NCBI RefSeq assembly: GCF_014652655.1
Contig: NZ_BMZF01000006.1
Location: 62,001 to 126,000, forward strand
Direction of reading: 5' to 3'
Source: Paramylibacter ulvae
GTDB lineage: Bacteria; Pseudomonadota; Alphaproteobacteria; Rhodobacterales; Rhodobacteraceae
Length of the DNA stretch: 64,000 nt
The notes below the pieces were generated by a model, which was not told where the DNA came from, searched no databases, and saw only the letters and a list, made by a program, of their open reading frames with translations. Position numbers and translations under genes: made by a program. Each line of letters opens with the position of its first letter. Position 1 is the first letter of the stretch. Below are positions 16,273 through 26,216 of the stretch, piece by piece.

Positions 16273-17718
16273 ATGAGACGCCTTCGCAACATCAAAATCG
16301 TAGCAACCTTGGGCCCTGCGTCCAGCACATATGAGGTGATCAAGACGTTATTTGAAGAGGGTGCGGATGTTTTCCGCCTGAACATGAGCCACGGGAGCCA
16401 CGAAGAAATTCGCGAGCGCCATCAAATTATCCGTGATATCGAGCGAGACACAGGCCGTCCGATTGCGATTTTGGCAGATTTGCAAGGGCCAAAGCTGCGC
16501 TGTGGGGTGTTTAAAAACGGCAAAGAAATGCTGGAGGTTGGGGCGCCATTCCGTTTTGATCGTGATGAAACAGAGGGCGACGCAACACGCGTGTGCTTGC
16601 CACACAAAGAAATTTTTGAAGCGCTTGAGCCAGGCGCGACACTGTTGGTGAATGACGGTAAAATCAAGGTCGAAGTTGTAAAGTGTTCCAACGATCACGC
16701 CGATTGTAAGGTGATTGTGGGTGGCGAAATTTCCAATCGTAAAGGTGTGAATGTTCCTGATGTTGTTTTGCCACTTGCCGCGCTGTCGGACAAGGATCGT
16801 AAAGATTTGGAATTTGTTTGCGGCTTGGGTGTTGATTGGTTGGCGCTGTCATTTGTTCAGCGCGCGGAAGATGTGACCGAGGCACGCGAATTGGCCGACG
16901 GGCGTGCCGCGATTGTTTCCAAGATTGAAAAGCCAGCAGCGGTCAAAGCGTTCGACGAAATTTTGCAAGTGTCCGATGGCATCATGGTGGCACGCGGGGA
17001 TTTGGGTGTTGAATTGCCAGTACAAGACGTTCCACCAATTCAAAAGCGATTGGTGCGTGCGTGCCGCAGTGCGGGTAAACCTGTTATTGTTGCCACACAG
17101 ATGATGGAAAGCATGATTACATCACCCGTTCCAACACGTGCAGAGGTATCCGATGTTGCCACCGCAATTTACGAGGGCGCCGATGCTGTGATGTTGTCGG
17201 CTGAATCCGCCGCAGGGGATTATCCTGTGGAGGCTGTTCAAACCATGAACAATGTCGCGATTTCTGTGGAATCTGATCCAACATATCGCCAAGTAATCGA
17301 CGCATTCCGCACCCAAGCCAAAACGACGGTGGCAGAGGCGATTACCGCCGCTGCACGTGAAATTGCAGAAACCACGGATATCAAAGCAATCTGTTGTTTT
17401 TCTCATTCTGGTCGCACCGCAATTTCAGCATCGCGCGAAAAACCGATCGTGCCAATTATTGCATTGACCCCATTGGTGGGGACAGCGCGTAAATTGTGTT
17501 TGGTCTGGGGCTTGCACTGTGTTCACACAAGTGAAGTCGGGCGATTTAAGCTTGCGGTTGTAAGTGCGGCGCGCGCCGCGCGAAGCCATGATTTTGCAAC
17601 CAATGAAGATAAGATTGTCGTAATGGCGGGGATTCCGTTTAATACGCCAGGTTCTACAAATATTCTGCGCGTCGCACCCGCAGATGAAAAATTGATTTAT
17701 CAAGGGGAATCAGATTAA
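16273..17718 (+). CDS. pyk: Pyruvate kinase
   Basis: 481 aa from the ATG at 16273, the usual length for bacterial pyruvate kinase, which makes ATP and pyruvate from phosphoenolpyruvate and ADP. Motifs visible are KIVATLGPASS, FRLNMSHGSH, the substrate-site lysine in IVSKIEKPAAV, MVARGDLGVELP and ATQMMESM, then the A and C domains to the end. In-frame ATGs at 16192 and 16237 would add poorly conserved residues. None of the three starts has a strong Shine-Dalgarno site. Confidence 0.96.
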   Translation: MRRLRNIKIVATLGPASSTYEVIKTLFEEGADVFRLNMSHGSHEEIRERHQIIRDIERDTGRPIAILADLQGPKLRCGVFKNGKEMLEVGAPFRFDRDETEGDATRVCLPHKEIFEALEPGATLLVNDGKIKVEVVKCSNDHADCKVIVGGEISNRKGVNVPDVVLPLAALSDKDRKDLEFVCGLGVDWLALSFVQRAEDVTEARELADGRAAIVSKIEKPAAVKAFDEILQVSDGIMVARGDLGVELPVQDVPPIQKRLVRACRSAGKPVIVATQMMESMITSPVPTRAEVSDVATAIYEGADAVMLSAESAAGDYPVEAVQTMNNVAISVESDPTYRQVIDAFRTQAKTTVAEAITAAAREIAETTDIKAICCFSHSGRTAISASREKPIVPIIALTPLVGTARKLCLVWGLHCVHTSEVGRFKLAVVSAARAARSHDFATNEDKIVVMAGIPFNTPGSTNILRVAPADEKLIYQGESD

Positions 17719-17758
17719 ATCTGTGTCGCATAGCGTAAATCAATAACAGGAGGATTGC

Positions 17759-17986
17759 GTGCAATACGATTATCAAATCGTTGCAACAATTTTTTTCGGT
17801 GTACTGGGGATAATCGGAGCACTATCCGCCATGGTTGATCGCCGATCACCGCTGGCGGGGGTAACGTTGATGTTGGTTGCTGCTGGGTTTGGGTACTGGG
17901 CGTGGGTTCTGTCAGAAGGGACGCTGACCATGGAAGAGATTCCCAGCGCCTTGTTTCGGATTATGGCGTCAATTCTGAATAATTGA
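17759..17986 (+). CDS. Small two-helix membrane protein, function unknown
   Basis: 75 aa starting at GTG 17759, with a strong AGGAGGA at 17750-17756 region just upstream. Two hydrophobic helices (about residues 7-25 and 32-52) flank a short basic turn (MVDRRSPLAG). It follows pyk by 40 nt on the same strand and may be co-transcribed. No recognisable domain and no functional clue beyond its position before rpmI. Confidence 0.7.
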   Translation: MQYDYQIVATIFFGVLGIIGALSAMVDRRSPLAGVTLMLVAAGFGYWAWVLSEGTLTMEEIPSALFRIMASILNN

Positions 17987-17999
17987 TGCGCAAGTGCGC

Positions 18000-18027
18000 T
18001 TGCAATATCCATGAATCACTGTATATG
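18000..18027 (+). promoter_or_regulatory. Candidate sigma-70 promoter for rpmI-rplT
   Basis: TTGCAA (18000-18005) and TATATG (18022-18027) are separated by 16 nt, 77 nt before the rpmI start. A GCAAG/CTTGC hairpin overlaps the -35 element. Both hexamers are close to consensus, and there is otherwise a 118-nt gap before rpmI. Confidence 0.4.
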
Positions 18028-18104
18028 TGCGCGATCAATGGCGCGACCGGCCTGTAAGGGTATGCCGAGTCGTGCTTTCACCAACTCAAACGATGGAGAT
18101 GGAA

Positions 18105-18305
18105 ATGCCCAAGATGAAGACAAAATCAGGCGCCAAAAAGCGCTTTAAGGTAACGGCATCTGGCCGTGTAAAAGCAGGTCAAGCTGGCAAACGCCACGGC
18201 ATGATCAAGCGATCTACAAAATTCATCCGTGACGCACGTGGTACAACCACACTTTGTGCTGCGGACGAAAAGATCGTTAAAAAATATATGCCCTACGCGC
18301 GCTAA
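18105..18305 (+). CDS. rpmI: 50S ribosomal protein L35
   Basis: 66 aa, basic, with the L35 sequence [19 protein letters not shown] at the N-terminus and RAGKRH-like and MPYAR-type ends. Start at 18105, with GGAGATGGAA immediately upstream; an in-frame upstream ATG at 18027 would add a non-conserved extension. Located 12 nt before rplT, as in the usual rpmI-rplT pair. No infC is nearby. Confidence 0.97.
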   Translation: MPKMKTKSGAKKRFKVTASGRVKAGQAGKRHGMIKRSTKFIRDARGTTTLCAADEKIVKKYMPYAR

Positions 18306-18317
18306 GGAGACTGAACA

Positions 18318-18677
18318 ATGGCACGAGTAACATCAGGTAAAGTCACCCACGCACGTCACAAGAAAGTCATCAAAGCAGCCAAAGGTTATTATGGCCGCCG
18401 CAAGAATACTTTCCGTACAGCAACACAGGCTGTGGACAAAGCGAACCAATATGCAACACGCGACCGCAAGAACCGCAAGCGCAATTTCCGCGCGTTGTGG
18501 ATCCAACGTATTAACGCTGGTGTGCGCGCATATGATGACACGCTGACATACAGCAAATTCATCAATGGTTTGAACAAAGCAGGTATCGAAGTGGACCGTA
18601 AGGTTCTGGCCGATCTTGCTGTTCACGAACCAGAAGCATTTGGTGCGGTTGTCGCACAAGCAAAAGCTGCGATGTAA
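18318..18677 (+). CDS. rplT: 50S ribosomal protein L20
   Basis: 119 aa, standard length. L20 signatures include [33 protein letters not shown] and [19 protein letters not shown]20 binds 23S rRNA early in 50S assembly and in several bacteria represses its own operon. AAGGAGA precedes the ATG. A strong terminator follows the gene. Confidence 0.98.
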   Translation: MARVTSGKVTHARHKKVIKAAKGYYGRRKNTFRTATQAVDKANQYATRDRKNRKRNFRALWIQRINAGVRAYDDTLTYSKFINGLNKAGIEVDRKVLADLAVHEPEAFGAVVAQAKAAM

Positions 18678-18703
18678 TTTTATCATCGACAACAGATTGA
18701 GTG

Positions 18704-18731
18704 AAAGCCCTGCACATTGTGTGGGGCTTTT
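18704..18731 (+). terminator. Rho-independent terminator after rplT
   Basis: AAAGCCC (18704-18710) pairs with GGGCTTT (18724-18730), with additional CAC/GTG pairing inside, ending in a short T run. It lies between the convergent rplT and RTX-type genes. Confidence 0.8.
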
Positions 18732-18734
18732 GCG

Positions 18735-19337
18735 TTAAAAGATGAACATATCTTCGGTGTAGTCGCTCGCGATCATTTCATAAGAACAATCGCGAATGAT
18801 AATTGTTTCATCGGCAACGTGAATCATCACCTTGCCAGCTTTGTCTGTTTCAAATTCCAGTTCTGAAAACACAACATTGAACCCCGACAGATCAACTTTG
18901 TCTTTTTGGGGATCAAAGAACTTTATTACATCCGTTTCGTAATCTTCGTGAAAGATAAAAATATCTGGCTGGTCGGTGCCATTGATCCGCGATTTGCCCG
19001 ATTGATCTAAAAGAATATTGGACGCCCGCGTCGCCGCACCAGTGTTAAAGATGAAACTCGTTTCATCAATCGAAAGAAAGTCATAACTCTGTCCATTTGG
19101 ATCAGGTTCAAGCGTGAGCATGGTTCGCTCACCACGAATGGTAATGATGAAATTATTGCCGCTTCGATGTGCGATGTTCACTTCTTGCCAGGTGACGTTA
19201 AACGCGGACAAATCAATCAGATCATTGGCAAGATCAAATCGTCGAACATAATCCCGCAAGCCATCGCGATGCATGGTGAAAATATCATCCCCAATGTCGC
19301 CCCGTAACGTGTCGCGCCCGTTAGTGTCCAACAACAC
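18735..19337 (-). CDS. Small RTX-type secreted protein (serralysin C-terminal-like modules)
   Basis: 200 aa. The N-terminus (DTNGRDTLRGDIGDDIF) looks like calcium-binding RTX nonapeptide repeats. Two similar blocks follow (DLANDLIDLSAFNVTW and DPQKDKVDLSGFNVVFSELEF), resembling the serralysin C-terminal module, and the chain ends in acidic plus aromatic residues (TEDMFIF), as in type I secretion substrates. No catalytic domain is present. The start is doubtful: the first usual codon is GTG at 19337, yet the reading frame stays open upstream through GG-containing codons to a TAA, with an AAAGGA ahead of an ATT codon. It may be a remnant of a larger RTX protein or use an unusual start. Confidence 0.65.
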   Translation of the reverse strand: MLLDTNGRDTLRGDIGDDIFTMHRDGLRDYVRRFDLANDLIDLSAFNVTWQEVNIAHRSGNNFIITIRGERTMLTLEPDPNGQSYDFLSIDETSFIFNTGAATRASNILLDQSGKSRINGTDQPDIFIFHEDYETDVIKFFDPQKDKVDLSGFNVVFSELEFETDKAGKVMIHVADETIIIRDCSYEMIASDYTEDMFIF

Positions 19338-19359
19338 ACCACCAGAGGGGCTGGCTGCT

Positions 19360-19398
19360 ATGGCAATTATTAATCCTTTCGCGGTTTTTCCAAGTTAA
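19360..19398 (+). other. Possible 12-codon leader peptide ORF upstream of pheS
   Basis: ATG at 19360 opens a 12-codon frame (MAIINPFAVFPS) with two Phe codons, preceded by GAGGGG nine bases upstream and ending at TAA 19396-19398. pheST operons in some bacteria are attenuated through Phe-rich leader peptides, but this one has only two Phe codons and no clear terminator hairpin follows before pheS at 19495. It also overlaps the 5' region of the minus-strand RTX gene. Confidence 0.15.
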
Positions 19399-19494
19399 AT
19401 CAACTTATGGCCGACGAAGTGTTAACGCCGCCAACCCCTTGCATTTCGCGTTATCTATGCTAGGCCATCCACACGAAATTAAGAGGGCAGCGGT

Positions 19495-20577
19495 ATGCAA
19501 GGCTTGGACGAACTCAAAGCAAAATATCTGGGTGGAATTGCGGATGCGGGTGATGAATCCACATTAGAAGACTTGCGTCTTGCCGCGGTTGGTAAAAAGG
19601 GCGAAGTCGCGTTGAAAATGCGCGAACTTGGAAAAATGACACCTGAGGAACGCCAAACGGCGGGGCCGGCACTCAATGCCCTTAAGGACGAAATCAATTC
19701 TGCCATTGCCGCGAAAAAAGCCGCCTTTGCAGATGCGATTTTGAACGAGCGCCTGCAAACGGAATGGATTGATGTATCCCTTGCCGGGCGTCCACGCCGC
19801 GCAGGAAGCATTCATCCGATCAGCCAAGTAACCGAAGAAATCTATGCGATTTTTGGTAATCTTGGGTTCGACGTGGCAGATGGTCCACAGATCGAAACGG
19901 ATTATTATAATTTCGATGCGCTCAACATCCCGCCCGAACATCCCGCACGCCAAGAACATGATACGTTTTACATACACCGCGCAGATAGCGACAATCGCCC
20001 ACCACATGTTTTGCGCACCCAAACCAGTGCCGTTCAAATTCACCATATGGAAAAATATGGTGCACCTTGCCGTGTGATTTGCCCCGGTCGCGTTTATCGC
20101 GCCGATTACGACCAAACCCACACACCAATGTTTCACCAATTCGAAGGCCTGTGTTTGGACAAAGACATTTCAATGGCCAACCTGAAATGGACATTAGAGG
20201 AATTCTGCCGCACATTTTTCGAAGTGGATGAAATTGAGCTGCGTTTTCGCGCATCACATTTCCCATTCACCGAACCAAGTGCAGAGGTGGACATTCGTTG
20301 TTCATGGGACAATGGCCAGTTGAAAATTGGCCAAGGCGATGATTGGTTGGAAATCCTCGGCTCTGGCATGGTTCACCCCAAGGTTCTGGCCGCGGGTGGT
20401 GTTGACCCCAAAGAATACCAAGGCTTTGCCTTTGGCATCGGGATTGATCGTATTGCGATGCTGAAATACGGCATCCCCGATCTGCGCGCATTTTTCGATT
20501 CAGATTTACGCTGGCTGCGCCACTATGGCTTTGCCGCACTTGATATGCCCAATTTGCACGGGGGGATTTCACGATGA
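19495..20577 (+). CDS. pheS: Phenylalanyl-tRNA synthetase alpha subunit
   Basis: 360 aa, usual size. An N-terminal coiled region (residues 1-90) is followed by the class II catalytic core: [53 protein letters not shown]-type [10 protein letters not shown] and the motif 3 region [18 protein letters not shown]. It forms the (alpha-beta)2 enzyme that charges tRNA-Phe. It overlaps pheT by 4 nt (ATGA). Confidence 0.98.
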   Translation: MQGLDELKAKYLGGIADAGDESTLEDLRLAAVGKKGEVALKMRELGKMTPEERQTAGPALNALKDEINSAIAAKKAAFADAILNERLQTEWIDVSLAGRPRRAGSIHPISQVTEEIYAIFGNLGFDVADGPQIETDYYNFDALNIPPEHPARQEHDTFYIHRADSDNRPPHVLRTQTSAVQIHHMEKYGAPCRVICPGRVYRADYDQTHTPMFHQFEGLCLDKDISMANLKWTLEEFCRTFFEVDEIELRFRASHFPFTEPSAEVDIRCSWDNGQLKIGQGDDWLEILGSGMVHPKVLAAGGVDPKEYQGFAFGIGIDRIAMLKYGIPDLRAFFDSDLRWLRHYGFAALDMPNLHGGISR

Positions 20578-22988
20578 AATTCACACTCTCTTGGCTCAAA
20601 AGCCACCTCGACACGGATGCTTCCATTGATGACATCACATATGCACTGACCGACCTTGGGTTGGAAGTGGAAGATGTGGTCAATCCACTTGATACGCTTT
20701 CTGATTTCACAATCGGTTATGTGAAACACGCAGAAAAACACCCCGATGCGGACAAGCTGCGCGTTTGCAAGGTGGACACGGACGAGGGCGAATTACAGAT
20801 TATTTGCGGTGCGCCAAATGCCCGCGAAGGCATCTATGTGGTTGTCGCCAAACCCGGTGTTTATGTACCGGGCATTGATACGACCATTGGTGTTGGCAAA
20901 ATCCGTGGCATTGAATCATACGGCATGATGGCGTCCGAACGTGAAATGGAATTGTCGGACGAACATGACGGGATTATCGAATTGGCTGGCGAGCCTGCCG
21001 TTGGTTCGAAATTCGTTGATTATTTGGCGAAACATTCGCCTGAAAAAATTGATCCCGTGATTGAAATTGCGATCACCCCCAATCGCCCCGATGCGTTGGG
21101 CGTGCGTGGTATTGCACGCGATCTGGCTGCACGTGGTTTGGGAGTGTTGAAACAGCGCGATTTGGAAACACCAATCGCGGGTTCGTTTGAGTCCCCAATT
21201 AAGGTCAGCATTGATGGTGATACCACCGATGGCTGCCCAGTGTTTTATGGGCGTTTGATCAAAGGTGTGAAAAACGGGCCAAGCCCCGCTTGGCTGCAAG
21301 CCGCGCTTAAGGCGGTTGGATTGCGCCCGATTTCATTCCTTGTCGATGTGACAAACTTTTTCACATATGATCGCAATCGCCCGTTGCATGTTTTTGATGC
21401 GGATAAGGTTGCGGGAAATTTGCGCGTGCATCGTGCCAAGGGTGGCGAAAAAATCACCGCGCTGGATGACAAAGAATATATATTCGATGCGGGTATGATG
21501 GTGATTTCCGATGATAATGGCGTGGAAAGCATTGCGGGTGTTATGGGGGGCTTGGACACAAGCTGTACCAATGACACGGTGAATGTGTTTGTCGAAAGTG
21601 CATATTGGGATCGAACCGCGATTGCGATCACAGGACGCAAATTGAAAATCAATTCTGATGCGCGCTATCGGTTTGAACGCGGTGTTGATCCTGCGTTCAC
21701 GCCTGTTGGTTTGGATCATGCGGTGCGCATGATTTTGGATCATGCAGGTGGCGAACCATCCGATTTAATCGTTGCCGGTGAAATCCCTGATACCAGCCGG
21801 AGCTATACCTTGGACACGGATCGTGTGAAATCATTGGTTGGTATGGAAATTGCCGCCGATGATCAGGTGAAATGTCTGACCGATCTTGGCTTCAAAGTTA
21901 AGGGCGATCAAGCATTCGTGCCAAGCTGGCGCCCCGATGTGACGGGTGAAGCGGATTTGGTTGAAGAGGTTGCACGCATTGCATCCTTAACCAAATTAGT
22001 GGGCAAACCATTGCCTCCGCGCGTCGAGGGCATTTCCAAACCTGTGGTTTCACCTATGCAAAAACGCGAAACAACCGCGCGTCGCATGATTGCATCCTTG
22101 GGTTACAATGAATGTGTGACCTATAGCTTTATCGATCAAAAATCCGCGGTACTGTTTGGTGGTGGGGATGATGCCGTGATGGTTGGAAATCCGATTTCCA
22201 GCGACATGAGCCATATGCGCCCAAGCCTGCTGCCTGGATTGTTACAAGCGGCCGCACGCAACCAAGCACGGGGAATCATGGATATGGCATTATTCGAGGT
22301 CGGCCCCGTTTTTCACGGTGGTGAACCCGGTGAACAAGAGGTTCTGGCAACAGGTTTGTTGATCGGACACACGGGCCCGCGTGATCCCCACGGCGCACGT
22401 CGCGCGGTGGATGCATATGATGCGAAGGCCGATGCCGAAGCCGTTTTAAACGCCATCGGTGCACCCGAAAAATTGATGGTGTTGCGCGGTGCGCGTGAAT
22501 GGTGGCACCCTGGGCGTTCTGGTAAATTATCCCTTGGCCCCAAAAACGTGATGTGTGCGTTTGGTGAATTGCACCCCAAAGTCATGAGCGAAATGGGCGT
22601 CAAAGGCCCAGCAGTTGCATTTGCCGTTCATATCGCCAACCCGCCATTCCCAAAACAAAAATCAACCACGCGACCTGCGTTAAAAATTTCAGATCTTCAG
22701 TCAGTTGATCGGGATTTTGCGTTCGTTGTCGACACGGATGTCGAGGCGCTCACATTGTTGAACGCCGCCAAAGGTGCAGACAAAGCATTGATTGTTGATG
22801 CATCTGTTTTTGACGTGTTCAGCGGTGAAAAAGCGGAATCGCAAATGGGTGCGGGTAAGAAATCCATCGCGATTACGGTCAAGCTTCAACCAAAAGATGC
22901 CACACTGACTGACAAAGACATCGAGGCCGTATCCGCCAAAGTCATCGACAAAGTTGGCAAAGCAACGGGTGGTGTCCTGCGCGGATAA
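20574..22988 (+). CDS. pheT: Phenylalanyl-tRNA synthetase beta subunit
   Basis: 804 aa, full length. Order of domains: N-terminal B1 with an EMAP-like tRNA-binding domain (about residues 40-150, [19 protein letters not shown]), the B3/B4 editing region (about 210-390, [20 protein letters not shown]), B5, a catalytic-like core, and a C-terminal anticodon-binding FDX-ACB domain (from about 705, [11 protein letters not shown]). Translationally coupled to pheS. Confidence 0.98.
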   Translation: MKFTLSWLKSHLDTDASIDDITYALTDLGLEVEDVVNPLDTLSDFTIGYVKHAEKHPDADKLRVCKVDTDEGELQIICGAPNAREGIYVVVAKPGVYVPGIDTTIGVGKIRGIESYGMMASEREMELSDEHDGIIELAGEPAVGSKFVDYLAKHSPEKIDPVIEIAITPNRPDALGVRGIARDLAARGLGVLKQRDLETPIAGSFESPIKVSIDGDTTDGCPVFYGRLIKGVKNGPSPAWLQAALKAVGLRPISFLVDVTNFFTYDRNRPLHVFDADKVAGNLRVHRAKGGEKITALDDKEYIFDAGMMVISDDNGVESIAGVMGGLDTSCTNDTVNVFVESAYWDRTAIAITGRKLKINSDARYRFERGVDPAFTPVGLDHAVRMILDHAGGEPSDLIVAGEIPDTSRSYTLDTDRVKSLVGMEIAADDQVKCLTDLGFKVKGDQAFVPSWRPDVTGEADLVEEVARIASLTKLVGKPLPPRVEGISKPVVSPMQKRETTARRMIASLGYNECVTYSFIDQKSAVLFGGGDDAVMVGNPISSDMSHMRPSLLPGLLQAAARNQARGIMDMALFEVGPVFHGGEPGEQEVLATGLLIGHTGPRDPHGARRAVDAYDAKADAEAVLNAIGAPEKLMVLRGAREWWHPGRSGKLSLGPKNVMCAFGELHPKVMSEMGVKGPAVAFAVHIANPPFPKQKSTTRPALKISDLQSVDRDFAFVVDTDVEALTLLNAAKGADKALIVDASVFDVFSGEKAESQMGAGKKSIAITVKLQPKDATLTDKDIEAVSAKVIDKVGKATGGVLRG

Positions 22989-23017
22989 AAGCCGACCTGT
23001 TGAGTTAATTAAAAGTT

Positions 23018-23053
23018 GCCACAATATTGTACAAATTTGTAAGGTATTGTGGC
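23018..23053. promoter_or_regulatory. Inverted repeat with internal palindrome upstream of the serralysin gene
   Basis: Perfect 9-bp arms GCCACAATA (23018-23026) and TATTGTGGC (23045-23053) enclose a 12-bp palindrome, TACAAATTTGTA (23030-23041). It lies 30 nt after the pheT stop and 40 nt before the protease start. No T run follows, so it fits an operator or mRNA leader hairpin at least as well as a terminator. Confidence 0.4.
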
Positions 23054-23093
23054 GCAAGAAATTTTTAACCTAACGATGACCCGGAGTTCCCAT

Positions 23094-24980
23094 ATGTCGA
23101 TATTTAAGAGCGATGATTTTGCAAATGATATTTCAAAAGCAAATAGCGAGTTTAGTGATAGCAAGATCTCCGATGAAAACAGCAATACCATTCCGGGGAA
23201 TACGAGCACAAACGCAACTATATCTGTTGGTCAAAGTTTAACGGGGACATTGGAAACTCCATCTGATGTTGACTGGTATCGGTTGACGTTGGGCGAAGAC
23301 GAAACTGTATTTATCGAATTGACGGGGTCGGGATCGAATCCCGTTCAAGATACATATTTGTATTTGTATAATTCTGCAGGTGTCGAAATTGCTCAAAATG
23401 ACGATTATGACGGATTCTATTCTGGCTTAACCTATACTGCGGTGTCGTCTGGAACCTACTATGTTGGTGTTGAAAGCTATTCGAACCTTTATTCTGGTGG
23501 TTATCGGTTAGAGGTTGAAACGGCACTTCCAGCGACGTTGTTGGATTCAGTGCAAGGTGTAAATCCCATTGACGATAGCGGCGCGGTATATGTGTATTTC
23601 ATGCCAGGCGGGCGTAGCGTTGATGGATATGTAACAACATCGCTCAACAGCTATGAACGCGCACAATTGTTTTCGGTTTATGAAGGCATTGAAGAATTCG
23701 CAGATATCGACTTTCGCATCACAACAATTGAATCACAGGCAGACTTGACCATCGGGTCAGCAAATCTTGGCAATGGTCTTTTTGGGTATTTTAATTTTCC
23801 CGACAGCAACGGTAATGGCAGCTATGGCATGTTGAACGACACACTTGGTGGGTGGAGCACATCATCTGGTGGCGGATTGGATCAGGGTGGTTTTGCTTAC
23901 AGCGTTGCGGTGCATGAATTTGGCCACGGCCTAGGGTTGGGGCATACGCATGACACCGGAATCGGCACGGCGGTTATGCAGGGTGTTTCATCGTCCAGCT
24001 CATATGGTGATTATGATTTAAACCAAACTGTTTATACCGCGATGAGCTATAACGACGGCTGGCAAACTGGACCAGACGGAATGTCGCCAAACAATAATTA
24101 TGGGTTTATCTCAACCTTTGCGCCAATCGATATTGCAGCACTTCAAAATATGTACGGTGTGAACACCAGCAACAACAACGGTGTGACCAGTTACACATTG
24201 GCAAATTCGAATAATGCAAGCACTGGGTATAGCGCAATTTGGGATACCGGTGGGCGCGACAACATTACCTATACTGGATCAAGTGATGCGGTGATTGATC
24301 TGCGCGCGGCAACCCTTGAATACGAAATTGGTGGCGGTGGCTTTATGTCATATGTCGATGGGGTTTACGGTGGATTTACCATCGCAAACGGTGTCGTCAT
24401 TGAACAGGCGTTTGGTGGGCGCGGCGATGATCTGATTACAGGGAATGCGGCGAACAACTTGCTTGATGGCGGTGCTGGGAATGATGATTTGATCGGTGCC
24501 GATGGCAACGATGAACTGAATGGCAGCTCTGGGAATGATGAATTGATCGGCGGCGAAGGCAGCGACGAATTAAACGGTGGGTCAGGTAATGATACCGTTT
24601 ACGGGGATGCTGGGCGAGATCGTATTTCCGGCAATTCTGGGAATGACTTTTTGTATGGTGGCGATGATCGTGACACGCTTCGCGGTGGATCAGGTTCCGA
24701 TGATCTTTATGGTGGAGAAGGGAATAACCGTTTGTATGGTGGCGATGATAGCGACACATTCATATTCGCAGCATCAGATACAAACGGCAACTCAATCTTG
24801 GATTATGAAGATAACGTAGACACCATCGATTTCGGTGCGTTTGGCGTTAGTTTTTCAGATTTGGAATTTGTTGAATGGCGCAGTGATACTGGCGTGCGGA
24901 TTAAGGTGAACGATGATTTCTTTATCAATGTCACCAATGTGGACATATCAGATTTCCGCGCCAATGATTTTGAATTTTAG
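23094..24980 (+). CDS. Serralysin-like M10 metalloprotease with PPC domain and RTX repeats
   Basis: 628 aa from ATG 23094, chosen because GGAG lies seven bases upstream (GTG 23049 and ATG 23076 are also in frame). Residues about 45-140 resemble a bacterial pre-peptidase C-terminal (PPC) domain placed N-terminally. The zinc site HEFGHGLGLGH is at 274-284 (HExxHxxGxxH), with the Met-turn in TAMSYND. Residues about 440-560 hold RTX calcium repeats (GGAGNDDLIG, GGEGSDELNG and others). The C-terminal module ends DFRANDFEF, a type I secretion-like tail. No signal peptide and no HlyB/HlyD transporter genes are in this window. Predicted extracellular calcium-dependent endopeptidase. Confidence 0.92.
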   Translation: MSIFKSDDFANDISKANSEFSDSKISDENSNTIPGNTSTNATISVGQSLTGTLETPSDVDWYRLTLGEDETVFIELTGSGSNPVQDTYLYLYNSAGVEIAQNDDYDGFYSGLTYTAVSSGTYYVGVESYSNLYSGGYRLEVETALPATLLDSVQGVNPIDDSGAVYVYFMPGGRSVDGYVTTSLNSYERAQLFSVYEGIEEFADIDFRITTIESQADLTIGSANLGNGLFGYFNFPDSNGNGSYGMLNDTLGGWSTSSGGGLDQGGFAYSVAVHEFGHGLGLGHTHDTGIGTAVMQGVSSSSSYGDYDLNQTVYTAMSYNDGWQTGPDGMSPNNNYGFISTFAPIDIAALQNMYGVNTSNNNGVTSYTLANSNNASTGYSAIWDTGGRDNITYTGSSDAVIDLRAATLEYEIGGGGFMSYVDGVYGGFTIANGVVIEQAFGGRGDDLITGNAANNLLDGGAGNDDLIGADGNDELNGSSGNDELIGGEGSDELNGGSGNDTVYGDAGRDRISGNSGNDFLYGGDDRDTLRGGSGSDDLYGGEGNNRLYGGDDSDTFIFAASDTNGNSILDYEDNVDTIDFGAFGVSFSDLEFVEWRSDTGVRIKVNDDFFINVTNVDISDFRANDFEF

Positions 24981-25001
24981 GGTTTTTGATATCCAAATTG
25001 A

Positions 25002-25027
25002 AAAGGCCCGCAGTTTCGCGGGCCTTT
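25002..25027. terminator. Bidirectional terminator between protease and ornithine decarboxylase
   Basis: AAAGGCCCGC (25002-25011) and GCGGGCCTTT (25018-25027) form a perfect 10-bp stem with a 6-nt loop, flanked by A and T runs on the two sides. It sits between two convergent genes and can serve both. Confidence 0.85.
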
Positions 25028-25031
25028 GCAT

Positions 25032-26213
25032 TTAAATAACTTCGACAGCTAGCGGTGGAAATCCGTTGAACCCAACGGACGAATAGCTGGATGTATATGC
25101 ACCACAGTTGCGGATCATGATTTTATCGCCTGATTTCAAACCAAGCGGCAATTGCACAGGGCGCAATTCGTATAACACATCAGCGGAATCACATGATGGA
25201 CCTGCAAGGATACAAGCACCTGTATCTTCGTGGTCGCGATCGGTGATGAATTGATAGCGGATTGCTTCGTCCATTGTTTCGGCAAGACCCGAAAATTTAC
25301 CGATGTCGAGATATACCCAACGATGTGTGTCGTTGTTTGATTTTTTTGACACGAGCAAAACCTCGGCAGCGATCATGCCTGCCTCTGCGACCAAGCCACG
25401 ACCGGGTTCGGCCATGATGCGTGGCACATTGCCAAAACGCGCGTGAACTAATTTCATGACACCAGCGGCATATGCAGTTGGGCCTTCGATTTCTTCGCCA
25501 TAAAACGCGGGAAAACCGCCGCCGATGTTCAATAGGTCAAGTTTGAAACCAGCATCCTGTGCATCTAACCAGACTTGCGCGATTTGATCCAAAGTGACGG
25601 TCCACATTGCAGAACGGCGTGTTTGCGAACCTACGTGGAAGGAAAAACCAACAGGTTTCAATCCCAAATCACGGGCATAACCAAGCAATGACAATGCTTT
25701 GTCACGGGCGCATCCAAATTTGCGCGACAATGGCCAATCGGCCTCGGACGCATCGACGATCAGGCGAATGTATACTTCAGATTTTGGCGCGTGCGCGGCC
25801 AGTTTTTCCAACTCTTCTTCGGCATCGGCGGCGAATAATGTAATGCCAGCTTGATATGCAAATGCGATATCGGATGCGCGTTTGACAGTGTTGCCAAATG
25901 AAATATCTGATGGCTGTGCGCCAAGTGACAAACACAATTCAATTTCACCACGCGATGCGGCATCAAAATGCGAGCCCTGTGCGACCAATGTTTCAATGAT
26001 TTCGCGTGTTGGGTTCGCTTTCACTGCATAGTGAATATTGGCGTTACCCAAGCCAGCCTTAAGTTGTTGGTAATGTTGCGCAACGATATCGGTGTCCAAC
26101 ACCAATGTCGGGCGATCGAATGTTGTGTTGCGGATGTAATTTTCAACGGCGCTGTATCGCATTGAAGTTGGCACGGGAAAAGCGCCGCGCGCGTCGGGTG
26201 TGTGTACGTTCAT
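25032..26213 (-). CDS. Ornithine (lysine/ornithine) decarboxylase, type III PLP fold
   Basis: 393 aa alanine-racemase-fold decarboxylase, which would make putrescine from ornithine (or cadaverine from lysine). The PLP lysine is Lys65 in HYAVKANPTRE; HVGSQTR, NIGGGFPAFYG, AEPGRGLVAEAG and the active-site GPSCDSADVLYE are all present. Diaminopimelate decarboxylase, with its own gene at 48628, differs in these motifs. Its 5' region carries a GC-rich, structured stretch that may be an alphaproteobacterial speF-type leader RNA. Confidence 0.9.
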   Translation of the reverse strand: MNVHTPDARGAFPVPTSMRYSAVENYIRNTTFDRPTLVLDTDIVAQHYQQLKAGLGNANIHYAVKANPTREIIETLVAQGSHFDAASRGEIELCLSLGAQPSDISFGNTVKRASDIAFAYQAGITLFAADAEEELEKLAAHAPKSEVYIRLIVDASEADWPLSRKFGCARDKALSLLGYARDLGLKPVGFSFHVGSQTRRSAMWTVTLDQIAQVWLDAQDAGFKLDLLNIGGGFPAFYGEEIEGPTAYAAGVMKLVHARFGNVPRIMAEPGRGLVAEAGMIAAEVLLVSKKSNNDTHRWVYLDIGKFSGLAETMDEAIRYQFITDRDHEDTGACILAGPSCDSADVLYELRPVQLPLGLKSGDKIMIRNCGAYTSSYSSVGFNGFPPLAVEVI

Positions 26214-26216
26214 TGG

